DNA of 64,000 bases from Gemmatimonadaceae bacterium (lineage in GTDB: Bacteria; Gemmatimonadota; Gemmatimonadetes; Gemmatimonadales; Gemmatimonadaceae), in the NCBI GenBank assembly GCA_019186945.1, contig JABAQJ010000002.1, positions 62,001 through 126,000 on the forward strand, written 5' to 3'. Positions within the stretch are counted from its first letter, which is position 1; each line of letters opens with the position of its first letter. Made by a program: the position numbers and the translations under genes. The notes beneath the pieces are model-generated. The model worked only from the letters and a program-made list of their open reading frames with translations, did not search any database and was not told the origin of the DNA. Positions 26,463-35,087 of the stretch are shown here, one piece after another.

Positions 26463-27533
26463 CTAGGCCGTCTGGACCGGCCACTCGGACGTGTCACCCA
26501 TCGCCCGCCATGCCTCGTCGAGAGCCGTTCGCACCAGTTCGGCTGCCCGTTTTGCATCGTCGAGAGACACGTCCAAGTGCATCACGCAACGGATGCGCGT
26601 GGGAGTCCATTGCGACACCAGCACGCCGGCGTCCTGCGCACGCCGAACGATATCCGCTGCGGCAAGCCCGGGCGCAAGATCCACCATGACAATGTTCGTC
26701 TCCGGTGGGACGACGGAGGCGGCGATCGCCCGATCGACGATCGCCGCGAACTCGGTCGCCTTGTCGTGATCCTCCGCCAGCCGCGGCAGGTTCGTCTCCA
26801 TACCGTACAGCGCCGCCGCAGCGAGGATGCCGCATTGCCGCATCGCGCCGCCGAACCGCGCGCGCGCCTCGCGCGCCAGCCCGATCGCCTCCGTCGTTCC
26901 CGCTAACGCTCCTCCCACGGGTGCGCCCAGGCCCTTGGAAAACGACACCATGACGGTATCCACTTGCGCGGCAAATTCGGCAAGGGCAGTCCCGGTCGCC
27001 GCCGACGCATTCCACAGGCGTGCGCCATCGAGGTGCACACGACAGGAGCGGCGGCGCGCCACCTCCGCCATGGCCTTCACACCTGCCAGTGGCGTGACCC
27101 TCCCTCCACCACTGTTGTGCGTATTCTCCAGGCAGACCAGAGAAGGACGCGTTGTGAAACGCGAGGCAGGTCGGAAGGCTCGCTCCAGCGATGCCGCATC
27201 CATCATCGGCCCTTCGCTGACCACCATGCGGATCTGCACGCCGGAAAGCGCCGCGGCGCCAGCCATTTCCCGCTCGGCGATATGCGAGGTCTCGTCGGCA
27301 AAGATCTCGGTCCCACGCTCGCCCAACACCCAGATGGCGGCCTGGTTCGCCATCGTGCCACTGGGGAAGAAAAGGGCCTGTTCCTTGCCGAGCAGTTCAG
27401 CGACGCGTTCCTCCAGCCGACGTGTGGTCGGGTCGCCATCCAGAACATCGTCGCCTACCTCCGCCTCAGCGATGGCGCGGCGCATTCCAGCCGACGGCTT
27501 CGTAACCGTATCCGAGCGCATATCGATCGTCAT
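26463..27533 (-). CDS. ltaE: Low-specificity L-threonine aldolase
   Basis: This 356-residue PLP enzyme cleaves L-threonine or L-allo-threonine to glycine and acetaldehyde. It starts MTIDMRSDTVTKPS. The PLP lysine lies in VMVSFSKGLGAPVGG, and the LDGARLWNASAATG motif is characteristic. I use the ATG at 27533; the frame is open upstream only through the neighbouring yihY gene. It is the last protein-coding gene of the tal-to-ltaE run before the SRP RNA. Confidence 0.93.
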   Translation of the reverse strand: MTIDMRSDTVTKPSAGMRRAIAEAEVGDDVLDGDPTTRRLEERVAELLGKEQALFFPSGTMANQAAIWVLGERGTEIFADETSHIAEREMAGAAALSGVQIRMVVSEGPMMDAASLERAFRPASRFTTRPSLVCLENTHNSGGGRVTPLAGVKAMAEVARRRSCRVHLDGARLWNASAATGTALAEFAAQVDTVMVSFSKGLGAPVGGALAGTTEAIGLAREARARFGGAMRQCGILAAAALYGMETNLPRLAEDHDKATEFAAIVDRAIAASVVPPETNIVMVDLAPGLAAADIVRRAQDAGVLVSQWTPTRIRCVMHLDVSLDDAKRAAELVRTALDEAWRAMGDTSEWPVQTA

Positions 27534-27565
27534 GCGCCAAATGTCGCGCCGAAATCGCCGGACGT

Positions 27566-28615
27566 CTACGGAGCGATCGAGCCCCCAGCGTATCCAATCG
27601 ATGCTTCGTGCCGCGGATCGTCGAAGGTCTCCTGCTGGACCCGCAGCTGGCGGCGCAATTCGTGCACCTGCGCCACCTCCCCACCAATGATGAATACAAG
27701 AGCCGCGTAATACACCCAGAAAACGATCGAAACGACGGCGTACAGCGTCCCGGTGTAGAGCGATCCCGGATCGAAACGCCGAGTGACGATCGTGTAGACG
27801 TTGCGCGCGATCTCGAAAAGGACGCCCGTCGTGAGTGCGCCAACGAGCGCCTGCTGCCAGCGGATCTTCCGATTTGGCAGGTACCTGAACAGGCCGTAGA
27901 ACGCGACAACCACAAACACGAACGCCAGCAGCCGACCCACCGCGTATTCGACACGTCCGATGACGTCGGCTGGCAGCCCGAGGGCATCCAGCAGCCCTAC
28001 ACCGCGCGTAGTGCCTATCGCCAGATACGCCGAGATCGCGAAATAGGCAATGAGCAGTGTCCCACTGATGATCGTGATCCGCAGATCGAAGATCTTGCCG
28101 CCGATTATCCCGCGATCGTACTCGATGTCGAACACCTCGGCCAATACGGTGCGGAGCGATCCGAAGAGGCGCGCCGTGAACCACACGAACACGATGGCGG
28201 ACCAGAAACCCAGCGAACCGCGCGCAGTCAGTGCGCTTTCCAGCAGGGCACGGAGCGGCTCGTAGCTGGACTCGTCCATTGGGGGGAGGAGCGTCTGGAT
28301 GAACGCCCAGACTTCGGCCGACGCGAACGCCACACGCCGGTTGAGTACGTACGCCAGTCCGGAAATGACGAGGAGGACGAACGGAACGATCGCCAGCAGG
28401 ATGTTGAACGCTACCCCGCCGGCGAGAAAGAAAACGTTGTCTTCTCCGCTCGAGAACCAGACGCGTTTCACATAGTCGGCGAGTATTGCCAGCAGCTCGC
28501 GCGGGTGCAGCAGGAGGAACGCCAGGCGTTCCGTCGCGCGGTTCTGCGGTGGCGGAGGACGGAGAACGGTCGCGTGACGTCCAGTCCGCACGCGACCGCT
28601 TCCCGTACCCGTCAC
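27566..28615 (-). CDS. YihY/BrkB-family inner membrane protein
   Basis: This 349-residue membrane protein has about six transmembrane helices and family phrases such as DNVFFLAGGVAFNILLAIVP, VFVWFTARLFGSLRTVL and GALTTGVLFEIARNVYTIV. The family was once called ribonuclease BN by mistake, and its transport role is not settled. The stop of the aldolase gene is 3 bases upstream and ltaE begins 32 bases downstream, so it is part of the central-carbon run. Nothing in the sequence ties it to sugar metabolism. Confidence 0.88.
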   Translation of the reverse strand: MTGTGSGRVRTGRHATVLRPPPPQNRATERLAFLLLHPRELLAILADYVKRVWFSSGEDNVFFLAGGVAFNILLAIVPFVLLVISGLAYVLNRRVAFASAEVWAFIQTLLPPMDESSYEPLRALLESALTARGSLGFWSAIVFVWFTARLFGSLRTVLAEVFDIEYDRGIIGGKIFDLRITIISGTLLIAYFAISAYLAIGTTRGVGLLDALGLPADVIGRVEYAVGRLLAFVFVVVAFYGLFRYLPNRKIRWQQALVGALTTGVLFEIARNVYTIVTRRFDPGSLYTGTLYAVVSIVFWVYYAALVFIIGGEVAQVHELRRQLRVQQETFDDPRHEASIGYAGGSIAP

Positions 28616-28618
28616 GTC

Positions 28619-30043
28619 TCAGTCGCTGAGAGTGGCGTCGTCCGGAGCCGCGCTGACCGCCACGTGTCCATCGGTTCCCGGCATCGGTCGATGGATCGCC
28701 ATCGGTCGCACGGTCCGCCGCACCAGAGACTTGGTCCCGCCGATGGCCAGCTGCGTGAAAAGGAACTCGAACTTCGCGTCGTATGCGGCTGCCAGCGATT
28801 CACGCGTCTCCTGGGGCAGATCCCACATTTCGCGCTTGAACGGGCCGATGGCTTTCTTTCGCGTCTTGTAGAAGAACTGCTCGTCCGAGTCCTTCTCCTT
28901 TCGTTCATCCTTGGCATTGACGCGCAACCAGCCGTAGATCTCCTCGCGGAGTTCCGTCGGAAGCTGGTCGTACAGCATGTTCTGGAAGTTCGTGGCCAAG
29001 TGAATCTCGGCGGTTTCCGTGCGCGGGAAGTTGTTGAACGCCGCATCTGGCAGCGTCGAGGCGCCGTGTTGCACGGCACCGGACAGCTGGTACTTCTGGC
29101 GTGCGACGCGAGACAGGTCCTCGAGCGTCTTGAGGTCCAGTGCCACTTCCGCGATCGATCCGTCGGCCAACACGATTCCACCGTGCGAGGTGCCGGACTG
29201 CACGGAGATCTTGGAGAGTCCCTTCATTCCCGGGGCGCGTTTCTCCAGTGTCTCGTTGAATCCGTCCATGAAGGCCTCGAGTTCCGGCACCGTGCTGTTC
29301 TCCGTCCCGACTTCGCCGATCTCGCCACCGACAGAGACCGTGATCCCCTGAGGTTCGAGGCCACGGACGTACTGCGTCAGTTCCGCGCAGGTCTCGAAGT
29401 TCCGGCGCTGCTGTTCGGCAAGCGTGGGTTGAGCGAGGTCGACCAAGGTCGACGTGTCGACGTCGATGTTGAAGAAGCCCGCGTCTATCGCCTCGTGTGC
29501 CAGCTGGCGCACATTGTTGACTTCGGCGACCGGATCGGCCGCGAACTTCTTCGCGTTTACCTGGAAGTGGTCGCCCTGAATGAACACGGGGCCACGGAAA
29601 CCTTCACGGAGGGCTGCCGCCAGCATGACGGTGACATATTCGGCCGGACGCTGGTCCGTGTAGGCGATTTCCGATCGCGCGATCTCCAGGATAAACGCGC
29701 CTACATCCAGGCGATTCGCCGTACGAAAAATCGCTCGTGCGGTGTCGTACGATGACGCACGGACGTTGATCGCAGGGACCGTGAACCCGTGGCACTCGCC
29801 GCGCCCCCGAGCCATGTACAGATCGTGGATAGACGATGGACGAACGCCGGCATGCTGGGCCAATTCCCAGATCAGCCAACGCGCGTAGTCGCGCGTTTTC
29901 TGTTCCCCGAAAACCGCATCGCGAACCAGTGCGTCCATTCGATCCGACGCCAGAGAGGTTTCGCGCACCACTTGCACCGACCCGCCAGTCCTGAGCACGT
30001 CCGCGCCGAATGCGGCGTGCGCGCTCGCAGTTGATTCCGTCAT
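28619..30043 (-). CDS. Class II (zinc) aldolase family protein
   Basis: This 474-residue protein has a class II aldolase core. VFIQGDHFQVN keeps the Asp-His pair of the zinc and proton-transfer site. QSGTSHGGIVL and GAVQHGASTLP supply two further metal-binding His. It is over 100 residues longer than a usual fructose-bisphosphate aldolase, with an extended N-terminus and a C-terminal helical part. The segment GGEIGEVGTENSTVPELEAF differs from FbaA. It sits between pgi and yihY, so fructose-bisphosphate or another ketose phosphate is a reasonable guess. I start at the ATG at 30043. Confidence 0.78.
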   Translation of the reverse strand: MTESTASAHAAFGADVLRTGGSVQVVRETSLASDRMDALVRDAVFGEQKTRDYARWLIWELAQHAGVRPSSIHDLYMARGRGECHGFTVPAINVRASSYDTARAIFRTANRLDVGAFILEIARSEIAYTDQRPAEYVTVMLAAALREGFRGPVFIQGDHFQVNAKKFAADPVAEVNNVRQLAHEAIDAGFFNIDVDTSTLVDLAQPTLAEQQRRNFETCAELTQYVRGLEPQGITVSVGGEIGEVGTENSTVPELEAFMDGFNETLEKRAPGMKGLSKISVQSGTSHGGIVLADGSIAEVALDLKTLEDLSRVARQKYQLSGAVQHGASTLPDAAFNNFPRTETAEIHLATNFQNMLYDQLPTELREEIYGWLRVNAKDERKEKDSDEQFFYKTRKKAIGPFKREMWDLPQETRESLAAAYDAKFEFLFTQLAIGGTKSLVRRTVRPMAIHRPMPGTDGHVAVSAAPDDATLSD

Positions 30044-30092
30044 GTACGCCTCGTTCGAGTGCCTGACGAGTGGCGCGATCGCGCCACCCCGG

Positions 30093-31472
30093 TCATATGA
30101 AGTACTTCGGATTGCGCTTCGGCAAGCTGTCCCATTCCTGGCGTGCGTCATCGAATCCCGGACGTCCAAGCATCGCATAAGCAAAACGCTTGCCCAACTC
30201 GACTCCTGGCTGATCGAATGCGTCAATCCCGTAGAGATCGCCGGCAACGGCGGTTGCGATTTCCAGCAGCATCATCAGGCCGCCGACGTGCCATGCGTCC
30301 ACACGATCCAGTTCGATCGTCATGTTCAAGCGGCCGCGCTGCGCGAGTGCCCCAGCCGTTGCACGGTGTTCCACGTGCAGCAGTTCCCCGATCCGATGTC
30401 CGCCAAGGTACGCCAAATCGGGCACTTCGCCATGGGCAGACGGGATCGGGAGCGCGTCGACCACCTCGGATACGGAGACGAAGGTGACAGTCTTGTCAGC
30501 TGGTCCTTCCATGAACAGCTGGACCTGGGCATGCTGGTCCGTGGCGCCAAGAGCCGCCAGTGGCGTCGGGCCGACGTGGGCGCCACCAGGCTGCACTTTC
30601 CCCAGACTCTCTGCCCACAGTTGCACGAACCACGCCGCCATATCTCGGAGCGGATCGCTGTACGGCATGAGCACGTGAATCCGCCGGTCGCGCACCGTGT
30701 CTGCCAGCCATTGCAGCGTGGCATACGTCCCGGAGATGTTGTCCTGCAGACGATCCGTCTCGCAGCGCTGGCGCATCGCCTCTGCCCCCGAGAGCAGCGC
30801 GACGACGTCGATCCCGATCAGGGCTGCGGGCAGCACGCCGACCGGTGTCAACACGCTGAATCGACCGCCCACATCCGGCGGGATATCCAGCGCCGTGATG
30901 CCTTCGGCGCGCGCGATCGGTCGGAGCGCGCCCTTCGCGGGATCCGTGATGAAAATCAGGTGTTCGCGCAGCGGCAGTCCCGCCTGTGCCAGACGGCCGC
31001 GGACCACCAGGTACTGCGCCATCGTCTCCGCGGTGCCACCGGACTTCGACGTCACCAGGAACAGTGTGCGATCGAGTGCCACCCGAGTCAGCACCGCGCT
31101 GATCGTAGCCGGATCGACGTTATCGAGGACGTGGAGACGTGGCCAGCCATCGCGCGACTTTACGTCGAGCGTGTTCCAGCCGTGCGGGCGGAGCGCCGTG
31201 CGCAGGGCAATCGGTCCGAGCGCCGATCCACCGATTCCAAGGACGACGACGTCGTCGTAACGACCGCGGGTCGCTGCCACGACGGCCTGGCTCTGGGCCA
31301 GGAGCGCAGTGTCCGAGGGCAGGTCGAAGAAGCCAAGGTCGCCTCGCGCGCGCCGGGCCGAAACGGCCGACCACGCGCGTCGGAATGTCCGGGATGCGTC
31401 GCCCCACGTAGTGGCGTCCAAGCCTCCAGCCACGGCATCGGACATCATGTTGCTATAGTCGAGATGGATCAT
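30093..31472 (-). CDS. pgi: Glucose-6-phosphate isomerase
   Basis: This 459-residue enzyme interconverts glucose 6-phosphate and fructose 6-phosphate. It has VVLGIGGSALGP, the SIS-fold TSKSGGTAETM and the catalytic-Glu region WAESLGKVQPGG (the PGI signature). The later part has EHRATAGALAQ and the final GVELGKRFAYAML. The length suits the shorter bacterial type. The ATG at 31472 overlaps the MBL hydrolase stop by 4 bases. The frame is open well upstream but there runs antisense to or through other genes. Confidence 0.95.
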   Translation of the reverse strand: MIHLDYSNMMSDAVAGGLDATTWGDASRTFRRAWSAVSARRARGDLGFFDLPSDTALLAQSQAVVAATRGRYDDVVVLGIGGSALGPIALRTALRPHGWNTLDVKSRDGWPRLHVLDNVDPATISAVLTRVALDRTLFLVTSKSGGTAETMAQYLVVRGRLAQAGLPLREHLIFITDPAKGALRPIARAEGITALDIPPDVGGRFSVLTPVGVLPAALIGIDVVALLSGAEAMRQRCETDRLQDNISGTYATLQWLADTVRDRRIHVLMPYSDPLRDMAAWFVQLWAESLGKVQPGGAHVGPTPLAALGATDQHAQVQLFMEGPADKTVTFVSVSEVVDALPIPSAHGEVPDLAYLGGHRIGELLHVEHRATAGALAQRGRLNMTIELDRVDAWHVGGLMMLLEIATAVAGDLYGIDAFDQPGVELGKRFAYAMLGRPGFDDARQEWDSLPKRNPKYFI

Positions 31473-32287
31473 TCGTCTCCTTCCGACACTTCGTCGGCCA
31501 GCGAATCGCCATCCACGGCAACGACGAGGCCATCGAACGCCGGTGAAACACCGCGCGGAAGCTTCGCACGAAGATCGGCGTGGAAGTTCTCGTGTGTGAG
31601 GTGAGTAAGGAAGGTCCGCTCCGCGCCCACCGAAGCGGACACCGCCAGCGCTTCGCCAATCGACAGATGGGTTGGGTGCTGCTTGTGGAAGAGCGCATTC
31701 ACGACCAGGACGCGCGCGCCACGAAGAAGAGCGATCGCTTCCTCGGGTACGCGTTTCGCGTCCGTTACGTATGCGAACGGACCGATTCGGAAGCCCAGCA
31801 CGGTCGTGTTTCCGTGCGGCAGCGCGATTGCGCGTACCGTGGCGTCGCCGATCGTGACCGCTTCGCCGTCCCGGATGGGCAGCGCCTTTCCTTCCGGCTT
31901 GGACGTCCCCGGCATCGGCCGTACGCTCTCGTCGAAGATATACGGGAAGCGCTGCGCGAGTCGGTCCAGCGTTTCCGGCAAGCCGTACATCGGGAGTGGC
32001 GAATCGCGTCGGACCGTGAACGCCCGGATGTCGTCGACGCCATGGATATGGTCGGCGTGATCGTGCGTGAACAGGACTGCGTCGACGCGATCGATGCCTG
32101 CTGCCAGCAGCTGCAACCGCAACTCGGGTGGCGTATCGAGCAGTAGGCGGGTACCGGTGTCCGTCTCCACGATCGCGCCCACGCGAGTGCGGCGGTCGCG
32201 TGGATCCGTCGAGTGACAGACGGCGCAGGGGCAGCCGATCTGCGGCACGCCGAAGCTCGTGCCGGTTCCGAGAAACGTCAGCTTCAC
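31469..32287 (-). CDS. MBL-fold metallo-hydrolase (PhnP/RNase Z-like)
   Basis: This 272-residue protein has the metallo-beta-lactamase motif FTHDHADHIHGVDD, an N-terminal VKLTFLGTGTSFGVPQIGCPC and the extra Cys pair CPCAVCHS seen in PhnP-type cyclic phosphodiesterases. I start at the GTG at 32287, which has GAGGG 7 bases upstream; TTG or GTG starts near 32320 are alternatives. It lies between pyk and pgi and overlaps pgi by 4 bases. The substrate is unknown; no phn genes are present. Confidence 0.87.
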   Translation of the reverse strand: MKLTFLGTGTSFGVPQIGCPCAVCHSTDPRDRRTRVGAIVETDTGTRLLLDTPPELRLQLLAAGIDRVDAVLFTHDHADHIHGVDDIRAFTVRRDSPLPMYGLPETLDRLAQRFPYIFDESVRPMPGTSKPEGKALPIRDGEAVTIGDATVRAIALPHGNTTVLGFRIGPFAYVTDAKRVPEEAIALLRGARVLVVNALFHKQHPTHLSIGEALAVSASVGAERTFLTHLTHENFHADLRAKLPRGVSPAFDGLVVAVDGDSLADEVSEGDE

Positions 32288-32329
32288 CGGACGCCCTCGT
32301 GGCCGTACCGCGTGCACCAAGCCATCGCG

Positions 32330-33742
32330 CTAGATCGTCTCCACCTTGAGGAGGTTCGTGGTCCCCGGTGTGTCGAACGGTACGCCAGCCGTGACAATGA
32401 CCTGGTCGCCGCGCTTGGCGAGGCCACGGCGGACCATCGCTGAGCGACCGTGCTGCATCATTTCCTCGTACGACTCGGAAGGTGGCACCAGTTCCGCAAT
32501 CACTCCCCACACCAGCGCCAGTTGCTGGAACGTGCGAATAAGGTCAGTCAGCGCCACGATGGGCACTCCCGGACGCTGTGAGGAGACGATGCGTGCCGAG
32601 AAACCGCTCTTGGTCAGGACCGCTACCGCCGGGACCCCGAGCATGCGCACCGCGGTGGCCGTCGCGGCAGCGATGGTTTCTTCGACTGTCGCCGTTCCCA
32701 CGCCGGTGCGGCGATTCTCCCGCGCGCGCGTCAGCGGGTGCTGTTCGACCTCGACGATGATGCGCCGCATGGCTGCCACCGCCAGACTCGGATACGTGCC
32801 CATCGCCGTCTCCGCGGACAGCATCACCGCGTCCGTGCCGTCCAGGATGGCGTTCGCGACGTCGCTGGCCTCCGCGCGCGTGGGGCGCGGATTCTCGATC
32901 ATCGACTCCAGCATCTGCGTCGCCGTGATGACCGGTCGACCCAGCGAGTTGGCCAGGCGGATGATCCGCTTCTGCACCAGCGGCACTTCCTCGAACGGCA
33001 GTTCGACGCCCAGGTCTCCGCGGGCGACCATAACCGCATCGGTGGCTCGCAGAATGCTCTCGATATTGGCCAGCGCACTGTCCTTTTCGATCTTGGCGAC
33101 GATGAGGAATCCCTTGGGGAGCAGCGATCGCAACTGGCCGATATCGTCGGCTCGTCGCACGAACGACAGGGCGAGGTAATCGAGCTGCTGTTCGACGGCA
33201 AAAGCGACATCCGCGCGATCCTTGTCGGTTATCGATGGCGCAGAGACGTTTACGCCCGGCAGGTTCATCCCCTTGTGGCTGCGGATGTGTCCGCCGTAGA
33301 GCACGCGGGCGAACACGCGGTCACCGTCCACGTGGAGGGCGCGCAGCTCGATCAGCCCGTCGTCGATGAGGATGCGATCGCCGGTTCGTACGTCACGGGC
33401 CAGGTCATCGTACGTTACGGGGATGTCGCCCGGGGCAGCGATGCTCTCGTGGGACAGCACTACCTCCTGCCCGGTCACGACGGGGATCGGTGTCGTCAGC
33501 TCGCCGATGCGGATGCGAGGGCCCTGCAGGTCGCCGAGGATCGCGATCGATCGGCCGCGCTCCTCCGCCAGCCGGCGCACGATCGCGATCGTGCGCGCAT
33601 GTTCCGCGTGCGTACCGTGCGAGAAGTTGATGCGGGCAACGTCAAGTCCGGCCTCGATCAGCGAGCCAATGACGTCGGCAGAACCGGATGCGGGGCCTAA
33701 CGTGCAAACGATCTTGGTGCGCGGAAGATGCTGGTCGGTCAC
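32330..33742 (-). CDS. pyk: Pyruvate kinase
   Basis: This 470-residue enzyme makes pyruvate and ATP from phosphoenolpyruvate. It begins TKIVCTLGPASGSADVI, has the catalytic-Lys region FLIVAKIEKDSALANIESI and the magnesium-site stretch VMVARGDLGVELPFEEVP, and ends with the allosteric C domain. No extra C-terminal phosphohistidine domain is present. The GTG start is only 3 bases after the tal stop, so the genes are coupled. Confidence 0.97.
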   Translation of the reverse strand: MTDQHLPRTKIVCTLGPASGSADVIGSLIEAGLDVARINFSHGTHAEHARTIAIVRRLAEERGRSIAILGDLQGPRIRIGELTTPIPVVTGQEVVLSHESIAAPGDIPVTYDDLARDVRTGDRILIDDGLIELRALHVDGDRVFARVLYGGHIRSHKGMNLPGVNVSAPSITDKDRADVAFAVEQQLDYLALSFVRRADDIGQLRSLLPKGFLIVAKIEKDSALANIESILRATDAVMVARGDLGVELPFEEVPLVQKRIIRLANSLGRPVITATQMLESMIENPRPTRAEASDVANAILDGTDAVMLSAETAMGTYPSLAVAAMRRIIVEVEQHPLTRARENRRTGVGTATVEETIAAATATAVRMLGVPAVAVLTKSGFSARIVSSQRPGVPIVALTDLIRTFQQLALVWGVIAELVPPSESYEEMMQHGRSAMVRRGLAKRGDQVIVTAGVPFDTPGTTNLLKVETI

Positions 33743-33745
33743 GCG

Positions 33746-34870
33746 CTACCGGACCAGCGCCGCGGTCTTATGTTCGAGTCCGGCGAGGAGCCTGTCGAAC
33801 GACTTCTGGAACGAGGCCAGTCCATCGCGCAGCAACCCGGCGGTGACGTCGGCGAAATCGATTCCCGCTCGCTCCAGATCGGCCATGCAGGCGTCTGCGT
33901 CGGCATAGTGTGCGTCGACGGTACGCTCGACGACGCCGTGGTCACGGAAGGCATCGATCGTCGCCGGCGGGATCGTATTCACCGTGTGCGGGCCGATCAG
34001 TTCCTCCACGTACAGTACGTCGCGATACGCAGGATTCTTCGTGCTCGTGCTGGCCCAGAGCGGTCGTTGCACCTGAGCGCCGTGTCGCGACAGCGCTTCC
34101 CAGCGCCGGCTGGTGAAGCGCTTCTGAAAAAGCCGGTACGCCAACCGAGCGTTGGCGACGGCCGCACGCCCCCGCAACCCATTCAGCCACGACGCCTGGT
34201 CCGGCGCGGCGGCGGCCGCGCGATCGAGCCGCTTGTCCACTTCCGTGTCCACCCGCGACACGAAGAACGACGCCACCGACGACAAACCGCTCACCGGCAT
34301 GCCCTTCGCCAGTCGCGTCTCGAGACCCTCCATATAGGCATCGATGACACTGGCGTGCGCAGCGACGGCGAACAGAAGCGTGATGTTGACGTTTACTCCG
34401 TCCGCAATCAGCTCCCGCACTGCGCTGGCTCCTTCCGTGGTGCCAGGCACCTTGACCATCAGGTTCGGCCGAGCGACTGTTTCCCACAGTCGATGCGCCT
34501 CTATCACGGTCGCCGCCGCGTCGTTGGCCACACCCGGCGAGACTTCGATCGACACGAACCCATCGGCGCCACCAGTCGCACGAAACGTCGGCGCGAAGAG
34601 ATCGCAGGCCGTTCGCACGTCATCCGTCTCGATCAGCTCGAACAGTTCCATAGGCGTTCGCCCGTCGGCTACGCGCTGGATCTGCTCGTCGTACGCCCCG
34701 CCCTCCGAGAGCGCTTTCTCGAAGATCGATGGATTGGACGTCATCCCCATCACGGCATCGTTGTCGATCAATCGCTGCAGATCACCATTCTGGAGGATCG
34801 TACGATCTATGTAGTCGAGCCACACGGATTGCCCGGCGGCATGCAGTTGACGAAGGCGATTGTCTGTCAT
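33746..34870 (-). CDS. tal: Transaldolase
   Basis: This 374-residue enzyme moves a dihydroxyacetone unit in the pentose phosphate pathway. It has MGMTSNPSIFEKAL, the Schiff-base Lys in PNLMVKVPGTTEG and VNVNITLLFAV, as in the longer TAL/TKL-type transaldolases. I start at the ATG at 34870, since the short extension above it lacks conserved features. It is the first gene of the run tal-pyk-MBL-pgi-aldolase-yihY-ltaE. Confidence 0.95.
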   Translation of the reverse strand: MTDNRLRQLHAAGQSVWLDYIDRTILQNGDLQRLIDNDAVMGMTSNPSIFEKALSEGGAYDEQIQRVADGRTPMELFELIETDDVRTACDLFAPTFRATGGADGFVSIEVSPGVANDAAATVIEAHRLWETVARPNLMVKVPGTTEGASAVRELIADGVNVNITLLFAVAAHASVIDAYMEGLETRLAKGMPVSGLSSVASFFVSRVDTEVDKRLDRAAAAAPDQASWLNGLRGRAAVANARLAYRLFQKRFTSRRWEALSRHGAQVQRPLWASTSTKNPAYRDVLYVEELIGPHTVNTIPPATIDAFRDHGVVERTVDAHYADADACMADLERAGIDFADVTAGLLRDGLASFQKSFDRLLAGLEHKTAALVR

Positions 34871-34925
34871 CGAGACGGAGATCCAGCAGGAGGCGACGGA
34901 CTTGCGGCGCGACGCGCCATGCATC

Positions 34926-34934
34926 CCGAAATCT
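34926..34934 (-). promoter_or_regulatory. Candidate -10 element upstream of tal
   Basis: On the minus strand TAGATTTCG lies 56 bases before the tal ATG. The -35 position 17 bases upstream reads GTGAAG, a weak match. It resembles the elements before bshB1 and grpE. Confidence 0.35.
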
Positions 34935-35087
34935 AACGCCGGCGTGCCGATCCTTCACGCTCCGTCGCGACTCTGGCCGATTCCCTCGGGAAACGCTCGC
35001 CCTGCGATCCTGTCGCACGGCACGTTTTCGGCGCCAGCGGCGGCGCCGAAGGGGGTACGCGACGTCGACGGGGCACCCGTGTCGCTC

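Noticed and set aside
27608-29755. A 715-residue open frame on the plus strand
   Set aside because: It is antisense to yihY and the class II aldolase, both with clear family motifs. It is a shadow frame.
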